From: Silurus meridionalis
Taxonomy: Eukaryota > Chordata > Actinopteri > Siluriformes > Siluridae
DNA: 64,000 bases
Direction: 5' to 3'
Assembly (NCBI RefSeq): GCF_014805685.1
Contig: NC_060911.1
Location: forward strand, 10,952,212-11,016,211
Below the pieces are notes generated by a model. The model was not told the DNA's origin and did no database searches. It saw only the letters and a program-made list of their open reading frames with translations. The position numbers were made by a program, and so were the translations under genes. How positions within the stretch are numbered: position 1 is the first letter of the stretch; each line of letters starts with the position of its first letter. Below, in pieces: positions 21,968-33,869 of this stretch.

Positions 21968-22717
21968 TTACCGTATTTTTCGGACTATAAACCGCTACTT
22001 TTGTCCCACGTTTTGAACGCCGCGGCTTAAACAACGAAACGACTAATTTATGAATTTTTCCTGGGTTTTCCCGGTTTCACAAACTTCAAGCCAAAAAACT
22101 GAACCCCATAACATTAGACCAATTAAATTTCCGAACGGAAACGAAAAAACGCACCTCACCTGTGCTCTGACCTGCACGGCATCGGGAGAAAAAACTTCCA
22201 CCAGTGTTGATTTTTAAACGCACGACGATGCAAAACGATAAACTCCCGAGATAAATAGTTGTGAAAGGAAGGAGGAAGACAGTGAACAATGACTTACTTC
22301 GTAGGCTACTGTTTAGATACAAGCCGTTGTAATGCGTTGAGTCTGGGTGAAGGGAGAGCTCACTAACTCCAGTTACAACAGAAATCATATAAGCACAGAC
22401 AGGTTTCCAAAACTCGTGCTTTTTTATTTTTCTTGGCAACAGCGTTATGGGTTAGTCAAAGAAACTTAGAAATGAGCATCAGAAAATAATAAGGACATAT
22501 TCCTCAGTCTCACACACACACACACACACACATGCAGTAACACCGGCAGAATGCAGTGACGTGCTGTTCCCAAAATGTCGCTCTGCTCTTAAAGGGGCCA
22601 CAACATATTTCACCCGTTACACCGTGTAACAGACACTCTATTTCTGTAAAGCCTGTGTAAAGTTCATTAGTTTCAGTGTAGACATTGTAGGCTTATTTAT
22701 GTTAAAAATAAAATTAC
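21968..22717. mobile_element. Possible TIR DNA transposon (TACCGTA ends)
   Basis: The left edge reads TTACCGTATTTTTCGGACTA, a start recognisable from fish DNA-transposon repeats. The right edge reads AAAATTACGGTA, its approximate inverse. The interior has GC-richer 'CCGCGGCTTAAAC' and a 117-codon minus frame with no known similarity. A (CA)n tract lies near 22512. Confidence 0.45.
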
Positions 22718-23429
22718 GGTAGTTGTTTTTGAAATTAGACCTGCTGTTTTTTGTTACTGAAACTAGACAGCCTGGAGTTAGATAGTAATAAATCAACAAA
22801 TTTATTTACAGGCACACATCGTGTCATTTCAGGTGACATCATCACCCAGACACACAAAGACACTGCCTCAGAAAATGTTTTAAACCCTTTTTATTTTCGA
22901 ATATAATTAGATACATGACAAGCGAAAAATAATATCAGCCCTATTTTCCGCCTAACAAGTCATTCAACAAAATTACAAAAGCAAAGCACTTATGTGGCTA
23001 AATGTTCAATATGAAGTGATGACCTGTGTTGTCAGACAAATGACAGGTAATACTTCAGCCAATAAACAATGCCTCGGTTTGAGCAGCAGAATGTGCTTTC
23101 TAAGCCATTTAACATTGCTTGTTTTGTCAATAACCTTTTATTCACCTAAAGAGCTCAGATAAAACTTCAATACAACTGAGGCTTTAATGTCCCTATTTTT
23201 AAAACTGATAAAAATAGCAAAGGGTATCGTATCTTTTCTGTCTATAAATCCTTGTGTCGGTAAAGTTTCATTAAAAATCCAACAATAATAGACACTATAA
23301 AGGCAAAAGAACGCTATAACGACAGACGTTTGAGGACACCTGACAATAAGATTTGTATGTGGTTTTTGAACATCTCCTTGAAAATGTAGTCTCTATTTCG
23401 TGTTATAATAACCTCTACTTTTCTGGGAA
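22718..23429. other. Unassigned sequence
   Basis: No repeat or coding signal was recognised; looks single-copy. Confidence 0.4.
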
Positions 23430-24900
23430 GATGTTCCAAATTTCTAATTTATCAATTTGTACTAAAGTTGCTCAATAGGGTTGAGGTCAGAGCTCTATAG
23501 CAGGACACTCATCGCTAACCAGCACCATATTGGATTTGTGCACAGGGGCATTGTCATGCTGGAACAGCTTTGGGTCTCCTAGTTAAAGTGAAGGAAAAAT
23601 TTACTGTTAGCACATCCGAAGACATACTATAAAATTGTGTGCCCATCTTTGTGGTAACAGTTTGGGAAAGAATCACATATAGCTAAAAAAAAGTCAGGTG
23701 CCCCAGTACCTTTGTACATATATTGTTAGTGGGTCTGCTTAAACCTTTTCAACAAAGTTTGGAATGAAGGGACTTAAACCAGTTCATAACCATGTCCCTG
23801 TAAAAGAATAAAGGTCCATTAAAATAACATATACCTGGATTGGTGTGGAGGAACTCAAGTGTCCTGGGACTGTTCAATTGGGTTGAGATCAGGGCTCTGT
23901 GCAGGCCATTTGACTTCTTTCACATCAAACTCATCAAACCATCTGTGAAAATTGGGGTATAGTGTGGTGTAGTTTTGTGAATAAAGGGCAGAGCCAAGGA
24001 ATATTTATTTTTGTTATCCAAGCCTGTCAACCATCTCCCCATTTCCTCACAATCCTAGGAAAACACATACTATATTTTTAAAGACCTCACCTTTTTATAC
24101 CGGAACAGGAAAGGGTCCTACCGAATTATTACCATAAAGTTAGCATACTGTAATATTGTCTAATTGTAATACAATGATTCTGGTTCAGGATGGCCTGGCA
24201 GTAGCATTCTGCGACCCCTTCCGATTCAAAATTTTCTTCTGTACTCTTTTTCATTGTTTGAACATGTGCACTTTATGTAGTCCTTTGTGTAGGTTAGGGT
24301 TAGGCTGCTTATGTCGTAGTTCTGTGTTGTATCATGTCTTATGTAGGACCTTGGTCCTGGAAGATGGTTTTGTGTCACTGCATACTGTACCAACTGACAA
24401 TAAATGACAATAATGCCGGACTGTCGTAAAAAGCATTTCACTGCATGTTGTACTCTGTATGTATGTGTATGTGACAAAAAAAATTTGATTTGATTTGATT
24501 TTTAAAGCCATTTGACACTTGACATTAACCCTTCATTGGTACTTAAGGGCAGAGAAGGCCCTGAAAAACTACTACCATCATCCCTTCTTTACCAAATGTC
24601 ACTATTGGCAGTACGCTTCCAGGTATGTTGTGTTCTCTGGGAGTCTTCCGAATTCAGGTTCATCCATCAGACTGCCAGAATGTAAAGCATCATACTGTAC
24701 ATCATTCTATAGACTACATCAATGCTCAATGTTCATTGCCATCCTGCTGCCCCAGTATCCAGTAACAATGTGTTTTACACTGTTTTAGCAGGGCACTTCG
24801 CAAACTATATACTGACCTAAAGCTTAGGTGCAGCTGCTTGGCCATAGAAACCCATTTCATAGTTAATATGCTTGTAGAACCCTGCCGTAGACAACCAGTG
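23430..24900 (-). mobile_element. Degenerate Tc1-like elements interrupted by a SINE-like repeat
   Basis: Antisense Tc1 landmarks appear twice: GGGTTGAGGTCAGAGCTCTA near 23478 with GCATTGTCATGCTGGAACAG near 23550, and GGGTTGAGATCAGGGCTCTG near 23880. After the insertion at 24230-24495, CATCAGACTGCCAGAATGTA and GGTGCAGCTGCTTGGCCATA (24660-24860) continue the same antisense order. At least two old copies; none coding. Confidence 0.65.
24230..24495 (+). mobile_element. SINE-like fish repeat, 3' end
   Basis: GCACTTTATGTAGTCC, TGTAGGACCTTGGTCCTGGA, CTGACAATAAATGACAATAA, ending in a (TTGAT)n run at 24485-24500. It is inserted in the Tc1 remnant. The internal TTAGGGTTAGG is too short to be telomeric. 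Confidence 0.6.
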
Positions 24901-25729
24901 GCAAAACAAAATCACTGCCACAAATCGGTTCATGTGTTTTGTGCCCTGCTAGATCTAAATGCAAAAAGCTTTAAGTGCTATTATTAACAAAAATATCTCA
25001 GACCATGCAAGCCCACATAGTAGCCTACATATGCTTGCTCTCATTAGCTATATCAACATGTCAGGATGTTAGGCTAATAACTCTGTCCTGTTCATGCTTG
25101 CTGCTGTTCTTTTGTGTATAGCTGTAAAGTACAATTAATATCTGTGTGTTTAAGGATATATATAAGCTCCCCTGCTTACTACAGGATATCCTCACCAAAC
25201 ACACAAGCTGTACAGAAATGTTTACACTTCTTGTGTGAATGTTGCTTCCAGAAGCAGTGTAGAACTCTGTAGAGAATAATGAAACACACTACTCAACATG
25301 CTAAAGCAGGTGAAACTCAACCGCTACATGCGTTAGCATGTTGAGAAGTCACCCTCACACTGTGAGTTTTTGTGGTCTACTGCTTTGTGGCTGAGATTGC
25401 TCTTGGACACTTTTAATTTTATATTAGAGGCACTTACAGTTGACTGGGTTTCGATGTAGCAGAAACCACACAGACTGATTTATGGCATCCTAAGGCAGGG
25501 AGACCATGTGGCAAGCCACAGAGCTCTTGAATACAACCCATTCTTTTGCCTGTGGTTGTCTACAGCAGGTGTCTTCAAGCGTATCTAAAAAAAAACTTCA
25601 TGATGAAATGAGAATAAATTACCTGGTTGCTCAATTGTATCTTTTGATCATGTACACAGTTATAGAAGGGAATTATTTGTTGTTGCAATTGTTTAGTTAT
25701 TTAATTCGGTGACACTCAATGAGGATAAT
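24901..25729. other. Unassigned sequence
   Basis: No gene or element recognised. Confidence 0.35.
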
Positions 25730-25935
25730 TTCCCATTTGTGCCAAGGCTTCTTCCTTATGTTGTCTCGGGAGTTTTTTTTTTCAGCTGTCACCTCAGGTT
25801 TAATCATTGGAGGTAAATTTATATATATTAATTCATTTTGAAATTGACCCCTTTAAATCAATTTATTTCTGTAAATCTGCTTTGTGACAACTGTTAAAGC
25901 ACTATACAAATAAAAATGAATTGAAGTAAATTCAA
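25730..25935 (+). mobile_element. LINE 3' tail, decayed
   Basis: GGCTTCTTCCTTATGTTGTC, TCGGGAGTTTTT, CTGTAAATCTGCTTTGTGAC, GTTAAAGCACTATACAAATA, then an AATTGAA-rich end. Confidence 0.7.
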
Positions 25936-27639
25936 TTGAATTATATATTATATTATAGACTTCAACTGAATTCAATTATATTACAATAAGCAGTTCCATA
26001 GGACCAGCATACATGCATGTTTTATATGGTAGGTAGATAGAAATTGAAGAAACTCAGTCTGTTTTAATTTGTTACTTTTTTGGCTCAATTTGTTATGATG
26101 TTTTTCTGAAAGAACTAAATATTTCTAACGTACGGTTTGTTAACATGTTTGAACGGCAGTCTTGTCTGCCTGGAGGATTTTAAAGTGTTTTGCTGATGCA
26201 ATAATGGCTCTATTCATAACATGTATTAAGGTCCTGCTTTTAATTATTTAAAATCAAACGTGTAGCAATTTGAATTCCTTAACCTCGAATACTTCTATTC
26301 ATCTTTAGAAATTGTGACCTTGCTCAATTTGAATTTATTTTCAGCCATTAAACGATTTAAAAAACTTTCTCTCATATATACTTGATTTTTTTTGTTCTAT
26401 AGCAGAATACTAATGTCTTTTCTTTTCCCCTCGGTTCAGCTGGTAAATCCGGTAATCCGTAATCAATCCGGTTCATCTTTCATCAGCTTGTGGATGTTCC
26501 ACAAAGGGTTTTCAGTTCAATTGAATTTTATTTGTACAGTGTACAGTCTTTTAACTATAGGCTTCTCAGAAGACAGCCTTGGGGAGGACGTATATAGTTT
26601 GCTTTAGGATATATTTTAATTAGTTTACCTATACCGAGTTAAAATACATATTTTACAACTATAACAAACGGCTGTGTTCAGCAAAATTACATACTTCATT
26701 ATTATTAATAGCCAAATTAATGCTTATTAATTCATCTTTAAAAAAAAAAGGCTTGCAAGTTCACTGTAGAGTCTATTGCATAAGGTAAGTCATTACCAGC
26801 AAACATTTTCCTTTGAGTAGTTTAATACATCTTCTACAAGATAAAGTGGGATAAAACACAAAAGAACAAAAAGGGTTCTAAAAAAAATCATATGAAAGAA
26901 CATATTTTTATTTTTTCATTAAATTTTTTTATTTAATAATTTTTTTTTACATAGATGTAAAAACCACTTTCATCATCAGCTGCTTTGGATTTAAAAAAAA
27001 TGCATGTATTTTTTTGTTAGTATTGCTTTCATTCTGCTTTTTTTGGTCAGTATTTTCACTGTCTTAACGTGTTTAGTTATCAAAATATGTCATGGCAGTG
27101 CCGAGCCATCAGGGCCAGCAAGGCCTTTTCTGCTGGCTTAAAGTCAGAATCAGAATCACTGACTTACATTTAATATTTTTGTCCATAAATATGTATTAAA
27201 TTATTCCCAATAGTCTATTCTCATAATTTCATTCTCTTAATTTTAAGTTGTTGCTTTAACCAACCAGATTTTCAGTTGGCGACACCGGCGCCATCTATCC
27301 GGAGTTCAATAGTGTCCGCATTTTCACGCAAACCAGACCTGTAGCAAACTGCACAAGCTCAAAAAATCCATATGGATTAATAACAGTTTTTTATTCCACA
27401 ATAGCTGGCAGAGAAGATGAAATAGATTTCGGAGGCAATTTGAAGAAAATCTGGACATTGTGAGGACAGGTCAACCAAAACAGTTCAAAACAGTTGTTAA
27501 GCTTTTTTTAATGAATCATTTATACTTTTGTAATTTCTTTTAAGAATTTGGATTCCGTATAATATTTATGGATTCTGTAGTGGCTTTATAAAAATGGTAT
27601 TATGAGTATTATTTTGAAATGTGTAACTTTGCGACTGGA
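25936..27639. other. AT-rich, no gene recognised
   Basis: 1.7 kb of AT-rich sequence. GGCCAGCAAGGCCTTTTCTG near 27112 and GGCGACACCGGCGCCATC near 27278 are GC-richer islands that may belong to old DNA transposons; no boundary was found. Confidence 0.35.
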
Positions 27640-27770
27640 TAACTGCATCTGTGTGTCTTGTTTTCAACCTGCTTAATTTCTCCCACCTCACACCACTGCT
27701 GTGATTCCTTCACTGGCTTCCGGTATCTGCCCGCATCAGATTTAAAACACTGATGCTTGCGGAGTAATGC
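27640..27770 (+). pseudogene. LINE RT C-terminal scrap
   Basis: The plus strand reads FSHLTPLL then FLHWLPVSARIRFKTLML, matching the TPVL..LHWLPV.ARI.FKIL motif after the RT core of L2-type LINEs. About 40 residues. Confidence 0.65.
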
Positions 27771-27999
27771 TTTAATGGTGGCCTGCTACATGATATGTGT
27801 GTGTTTGTGAGAGAGAGTGAGAGACAATGTCTCAATGGCTAGTTCTTCTTTGGCATGTAGACTTGTGTTATGCAGCACAACACAAGCTACAGTAGTACAC
27901 AATAAACACTCATCACAGTAAATCTTAAAACCCCTGTTTGGCTGATACAATGACTTCAGAAAGAAATATAAAATTAAAAGATTCAGTTGTTAATGCCAT

Positions 28000-28546
28000 G
28001 CGCACACTGTGCAATTTTATTAGTCCTTTGTGATCTTGTTCTTGTCAGACTGTACAATTATGATCCCCATGTCACACTGTAGGATCTCGGTTGTCATAAA
28101 GTCAGACTGTACACCTGTCAAAAACCTGCGCACACTGAAAAACGACTCATCCGAACTTTTTTGTGGCATCAATCCATGACACGTTTAGATTCATGTTCTC
28201 TCGCTAATGGTAGCTAGCAGCAAACAAAAACAATCTGTAGCTTTAATTTTGTTCATGACATGCCTTGATAATAAAAACATCATGCAAACTTTTTCCCCTG
28301 AAGTTGTCGGGCTAATTGCATGATTGGTTCTTGGTTCAACGTTCATCATAGGAGAAGTCACACTGCAGAAAAGAGTCTGAAATCTTCAGACATTGCCAGA
28401 ATTTCAACAGAGGAAAGAAATTATCACAATGGCCAATTCCAGTGATCAAATACTAAATATTTTAGCCTAAGATTATAGGAATCGTTTATGATTTTCAAAA
28501 TGTGTCTCAGGTGACTAAATCATGGCTAAAATCGCACAGTGTTCAC
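28000..28546. mobile_element. Non-autonomous TIR element, 547 bp
   Basis: Left GCGCACACTGTGCAATTTTA (28000-28019) and right TAAAATCGCACAGTGTTCAC (28527-28546) are inverted with few mismatches. The left and right subterminal blocks also repeat CACACTG motifs (28074, 28132). No ORF, and no convincing target duplication could be read. Confidence 0.65.
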
Positions 28547-28687
28547 CTGCCTGCCTGTACAGTGAGGTATGGTTTTGTTAGTGGTTTTATTGATGGTTTT
28601 GTTAATAACTTAATTATATAAATCATGTCTGTATGTGCTTGAACCTTAAACATTTACATTTAAACCAGGTATGCATTATGATTTCTG

Positions 28688-28742
<55 letters not shown>

Positions 28743-29269
28743 CCCTGCAACTCTGGCCACAGTAATGCAACCTCCAATATGAACTTGTCCACTCTGATCC
28801 AATGCGCTGCCCTTCACTTTCCCTTCACTAGAAGACCGCAAACAGCAGCAGGCAAACAAAATGCTGTTTGGAATAAGTAACAAGATGTGCCTTCTCTCAA
28901 GTTTCATAAAAAAGTCTGATTTCATGCAGCGGCAGGGACATAAATATGCATGCTCTTAAATTCACATGACAGCTGAGGATATTGTCTTTGACCTGTGGCC
29001 CTGTGAAAGATGCTTAGTTCGCATTTTTTGGGCTACTTTACAATTCACTCATACGGAGCAGATATTTTCTTCTATCTTGTTACTTCACTTTAATACAAAT
29101 GGCAAAGCTTATGGGCTGCATACAATATACAAAGTAATGCTTCCTCTGTCAGTTGTGAATAATTCACCTTTTTACATTTTCACACAATAGCTATCTGTTG
29201 TCTTTGATTTGTGACTCTGGCCATCAGAAGGCCAAAATTCACAAAGAGATACAAAGAACAGCCACAAAA
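28547..29269. other. Mostly unassigned
   Basis: Apart from the (CA)n at 28691 no element was recognised. Confidence 0.35.
28691..28738. repeat. (CA)n microsatellite
   Basis: About 24 CA units. Confidence 0.97.
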
Positions 29270-29720
29270 CAACCCCAAGATTAACATCTATTAAATTAAA
29301 TGTGGAGAAAGAATGGATCTGCTCATGATACTAAGCACACAGGCTCTTCATTTGAGCACAGCGCAGGTGCTATCATAGCTTGGGCTTGCTTTGCTGCTTC
29401 TTTAACAGGCCACTAATCTGTATTAATGATGGAGTGCCTGATGATAGCAGCAGAATGACTTCAGTCCAATCCAACTGGGAGGAACTTAATCATTGAGGAA
29501 GACAATGACCCAAAACACACTGCCAACAGAACAAAAGACTTCATCAGGGGAAATAAGTGGAAGGTTTCAGACTTGTCGATCACCAGTCAATCGCCAGGCC
29601 TTAACCTAATTGAGCAAAATTTCATCAACTGGAGAGAAGACTGAAGATAGAAACCCCCCCAAAGCAAACGACTATATTTACTATACTTTTGTTTACACAA
29701 AATTTGAGTGGTCTGCTACC
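29270..29720 (+). pseudogene. Degenerate Tc1 transposase C-terminal half
   Basis: The plus strand, with shifts, reads a decayed form of the DNDPKHTAN motif (second catalytic Asp), then KWKVSDL, SQSPGLNLIEQ (third catalytic Glu region, family SPDLNPIEH) and NWREDWR. Stops interrupt every frame. It is a different Tc1 family from those at 8593 and 30533. Confidence 0.65.
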
Positions 29721-29906
29721 AAAGACACCATGTTTTAAGATGTTAAAAACATGTAGGTGACATATCAGGGAATAGAAGCTAAAATCCTGGCAATTTCCAT
29801 ATGTATACCTGGATAGTAATTAATACTACAGACTGATTTACTGGAAATTAATGTGAGGGTAAAGTTATATGCAGGTTTATATTGACTGATATATTTTGAG
29901 AGCTTG

Positions 29907-29910
<4 letters not shown>

Positions 29911-29955
<45 letters not shown>
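29911..29955. repeat. (CA)n microsatellite
   Basis: About 22 CA units. Confidence 0.97.
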
Positions 29956-29959
<4 letters not shown>

Positions 29960-30530
29960 TAAAGTTAGGGAAATGGTAACACTGCACCTGTCCTTCTCAT
30001 GTTTCCTGTTGCTGGGCAACGGGGGGGACAAGAGGTCATTATTCTCTGTTTCCCTGGCGATGAGGAACCTCACTCAAGAGGTGGAGTTTTAGTGTTACAT
30101 CATCAACCTTTACACTACAGAAACTGACATCACTGCTTTCTACTTCACACAACCTGCACAACCCGTCTGTCACAGGTCTCAAAGGAACAAGAGTGAAATG
30201 TGAGAAATATGAAGAATATGAATAATTACACACAGTTTCTGAATCGGATTATAGGCGAATTAATATACCAGCTATTGAAATAACAACAAATAATCATATG
30301 CCAAAAGAATCAGTAATGAACAAAAAACACGAGTATCCAGTCAGCTTCAATTAGTGGTTGAATCATATGAAGTCACTTATTTCTATAGTCACAGTATATT
30401 GTTGAGGTATAAAAAAGGAATGTAAAGTATCGTACTGTATAACGTATACAGTATATATATAGATGTAGCAGTGAGAGCGTGGTGCAGAGGTTCATAAGTG
30501 GAGGGCGGTAGAACATTTTTGGCAAATAAC
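29956..30530. other. Unassigned flank
   Basis: Left flank of the mariner-type element; no feature recognised. Confidence 0.4.
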
Positions 30531-30532
30531 TA

Positions 30533-32087
30533 CAGGGAGTGCAGAATTATTAGGCAAATTAGTATTTTGACCACATCATCCTCGTTATGCATGTTGTCTT
30601 ACTCCAAGCTGTATAGGCTGGAAAGCCTACTACCAATTAAGCATATTAGGTGATGTGCATCTCTGTAATGAGAAGGGGTGTGGTCTAATGACATCAACAC
30701 CCTATATCAGGTGTGCATAATTATTAGGCAACTTCCTTTCCTTTGGCAAAATGGGTCAAAAGAAGGACTTGACAGGCTCAGAAAAGTCAAAAATAGTGAG
30801 ATATATTGCAGAGGGATGCAGCAGTCTTAAAATAGCCAAGCTTCTGAAGCGTGATCATCGAACAATCAAGCGTTTCATTCAAAATAGTCGACAGGGTCGC
30901 AAGAAGCGTGTGGAAAAACCAAGGCGCAAAATAACTGCCCGTGAACTGAGAAAAGTCAAGCGTGCAGCTGCCAAGATGCCACTTGCCACCAGTTTGGCCA
31001 TATTTCAGAGCTGCAACATCACTGGGTGCCCAAAAGCACAAGGTGTGCAATACTCAGAGACATGGCCAAGGTAAGAAAGGCAGAAAGTCGACCACCACTG
31101 AACAAGACACACAAGCTGAAACGTCAAGACTGGGCCAAGAAATATCTCAAGACTGATTTTCTAAGGTTTTATGGACTGATGAAATGAGAGTGAGTCTTGA
31201 TGGGCCAGATGGATGGGCCCGTGGCTGGATTGGTAAAGGGCAGAGAGCTCCAGTCCGACTCAGACGCCAGCAAGGTGGAGGTGGAGTACTGGTTTGGGCT
31301 GGTATCATCAAAGATGAGCTTGTGGGGCCTTTTCGGGTTGAGGATGGAGTCAAGCTGAACTCCCAGTCCTACTGCCAGTTTCTGGAAGACACCTTCTTCA
31401 AGCAGTGGTACAGGAAGAAGTCTGCATCCTTCAAGAAAAACATGATTTTCATGCAGGACAATGCTCCATCACACACGCCCAAGTACTCCACAGCGTGGCT
31501 GGCAAGAAAGGGTATAAAGAAGAAAATCTAATGATATGGCCTCCTTGTTCACCTGATCTGAACCCCATTGAGAACCTGTGGTCCATCATCAAATGTGCGA
31601 TTTACAAGGAGGAAAACAGTACACCTCTGAACAGTGTCTGGGAGGCTGTGGTTGCTGCTGCACGCAATGTTGATGGTGAACAGATCAAAACACTGACAGA
31701 ATCCATGGATGGCAGGCTTTTGAGTGTCCTTGCAAAGAAAGGTGGCTATATTGGTCACTGATTTGTTTTGTTTGGTTTTGAATGTCAGACATGTATATTT
31801 GTGAATGTTGAGATGTTATATTGGTTTCACTGGTAAAAATAAATAATTGAAATGGGTATAAATTTGTTTTTTGTTAAGTTGCCTAATAATTATGCACAGT
31901 AATAGTCACCTGCACACACAGATATCCCCCTAAAATAGCTAAAACTAAAAACTACTTCCAAAAATATTCAGCTTTGATATTAATGAGTTTTTTGTGTTCA
32001 TTGAGAACATGGTTGTTGTTCAAATTAAATCCTCAAATAAAATTAATCCTCAAAAATACAACTTGCCTAATAATTCTGCACTCCCTG
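30533..32087 (+). mobile_element. Tc1/mariner transposon, structurally complete (1555 bp), IR/DR type
   Basis: TA target duplications lie at 30531-30532 and 32088-32089. The outer terminal repeats are identical over 25 bp (CAGGGAGTGCAGAATTATTA, then GGCAA). A second pair of 22-bp repeats (core CATAATTATTAGGCAACTT) lies inside at 30713-30734 and 31876-31897, also perfect inverses. This doubled arrangement is the IR/DR layout known from Sleeping Beauty-type Tc1 elements, where transposase binds both sites. Both ends and the whole transposase region are present, which makes this the youngest-looking transposon in the window. Confidence 0.95.
30751..31761 (+). pseudogene. Tc1/mariner transposase, inactivated by three frameshifts
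   Basis: ATG 30751 follows the inner repeat by 16 bp. The N-terminus (MGQKKDLTGSEKSKIVRYIA, LKRDHRTIKRFI) is the DNA-binding helix-turn-helix region, followed by a basic GRKKRVEK stretch. Single-base shifts at about 31024-31028, 31158-31162 and 31513-31518 break the frame. Catalytic residues are present: D in WTDE (codon 31178), D in FMQDNAPSH (31457), E in PDLNPIENLW (31570). The D-to-E spacing is about 36-37 residues depending on how the third shift is read, longer than the 34 of classical Tc1. The C-terminus GGYIGH ends with TGA at 31759. Cut-and-paste transposase family; not functional in this copy. Confidence 0.93.
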
Positions 32088-32089
32088 TA

Positions 32090-32399
32090 TTGTCCATGGT
32101 CTGTCTAAATACTGGATGTCTGAATACTTAATGCTGATTGGCTCGGAGGTGTGTGAGTAAAATAGTTGACACGTCAATTTATTCACCATGATACAGTATT
32201 TTAATGCGCTGTCTTATGTCTTACATGCACTTACAGTTGCATACAGAGTAATTGTACACATTTCCTAATTATCTTATTGAGCTGGATTGATCAATATGTC
32301 AAATTCGATTTACATATTCACACACACTATAATAACTATATATTTAAGATCGTTCAAGATCACTGTGATTAATTTAGAAACAGAATTCTAGATCTGAAT
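32090..32399. other. Unassigned flank
   Basis: No recognised element. Confidence 0.4.
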
Positions 32400-32905
32400 C
32401 AACCATTTATTTTATCCTTCATTTTTGCCCTGCAAACGAATGTGCAATTAGTGCCCATTTGCTGCTTTAATATGCTCCACTCTTTTGGAAAGATGTATCA
32501 CTATATTTTGGAGTGTGTTTGTGAAGAATTGTGCTCATTCATTCCCAAGGGTGTTAGTAAAGTCAGGTGTATGATGATGTATGGTGAAGAGAACTGGGGT
32601 GCAGTCAGTATTCCAATTCATCCCAAAGATGTTGAGTATGGTTGATATCAGAGCTCTATAGCAGGCCACTCAAGATCTTTTACTCCAAATTATGTAAACT
32701 GTATCTTCATAGATCTCGGTTTATGAACAGAGGGCATGATCATGCTGGAACAAGTTTGGGTTTACTAGTTCAAGTGAAGGGAAAATTTAATGCTACTGAA
32801 TCCATAGACTTCCTGTACAATTGTGTGCCTCTAACTTTGTGGTTGTGGATTGGGAAATGGCTGGAAAAGACAGGTGCCCCGATACTTTTTTCTATATAGT
32901 GTATG
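32400..32905 (-). mobile_element. Degenerate Tc1-like element
   Basis: Antisense landmarks: ATTCCAATTCATCCCAAAGA, GGTTGATATCAGAGCTCTAT, GGCATGATCATGCTGGAACA, and GGTGCCCCGATAC...TATATAGTGTA as the decayed terminus. Same family as the 23430 copy. Confidence 0.6.
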
Positions 32906-33000
32906 TTGTCGTATGTAGTTGGTCCTGGAGGAATGTTGGTTCATTTCACTGTGTGCTGTAGTGACTGTATATGGTTGAAATGACAGTATAGATACTGGAC
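32906..33000 (+). mobile_element. SINE-like repeat fragment
   Basis: GTTGGTCCTGGAGGAATGTT and TTTCACTGTGTGCTGTAG match the family at 24230. Confidence 0.45.
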
Positions 33001-33869
33001 TACTCACAACCTATCATTTCTAATCCAGACCTCAGTGTGGCTGGTACAGTGCAGCAAATAATATCATTTTTTTTACAAAAAAATTGGTAAAAGTTAAAGG
33101 ATTCCTGATCATCACATCTGCTTGCTATCACCCCATTCAAGATTTAGTCCTTCTTGGTAGAGCAATGGGTTCTATGCTTCTGGAAGAAGAGCCCTACACT
33201 TACCTCTTTAATTCCACTGAAGGGAACTTCTATGGCATTCAAAGATATTCGGCAATCATGTACCTCTTACATTATGGCAAAACTATTACCATTAATATAA
33301 GCAATACATTTCAAAAGCCTTTAGAACAGAAAAAGTCTGTTCGACTGGAGTCAATAGCAATAAGCAATGATTTGACTTTTTTGTATTGTTATTATATATA
33401 ATATATTCTTAAATAATAATAGATTTTTTTAAGGATCTAGGTAATAGAGTGGCAGTGGACGTTTGAACCCTGTTATACATTAAATATGAATATAGCAGAA
33501 AAACTCTTATTCTTGGCTTGTGACTGGTAGGAGAACCCTTTTAGGAATTAAAGGTACAGTATAAAATCCCATTAAAGAGTCTCTTATAGGGTATCTTCTA
33601 GCAGTAAAAATGTATTGCGTTCACTATGCCCACTTCTCTTTGTCATACACGCACAGTCAGAACACTTGCACCTAAAAAGATTAAATAATTTTTTTTCCCA
33701 ATTACATTAATACATTTATATTGTAATTATATTGTATAATATAATTTATTGAACAGTTACCAATGTTTGTTGTAATCTAGATTTCCACCGTTAATGTTTT
33801 TATAAAATTTGCTACTGTGCATGTTAATGAACTGTATTGTATTTTTCACCTCTTTTATTGCAAACCCAA
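33001..33869. other. Unassigned sequence
   Basis: A 105-codon plus frame (33084-33401) has no recognisable motif and no coding context. Otherwise AT-rich. Confidence 0.35.

Noticed and set aside
22086..22439. 117-codon minus-strand ORF
   Set aside because: It lies inside a probable repeat (TACCGTA ends) and matches no known family.
24290..24302. Telomere-like TTAGGGTTAGG
   Set aside because: Fewer than two units, inside a dispersed SINE-like repeat.
33084..33401. 105-codon plus-strand ORF
   Set aside because: No known motif and no promoter or splice context; not supported as a gene.
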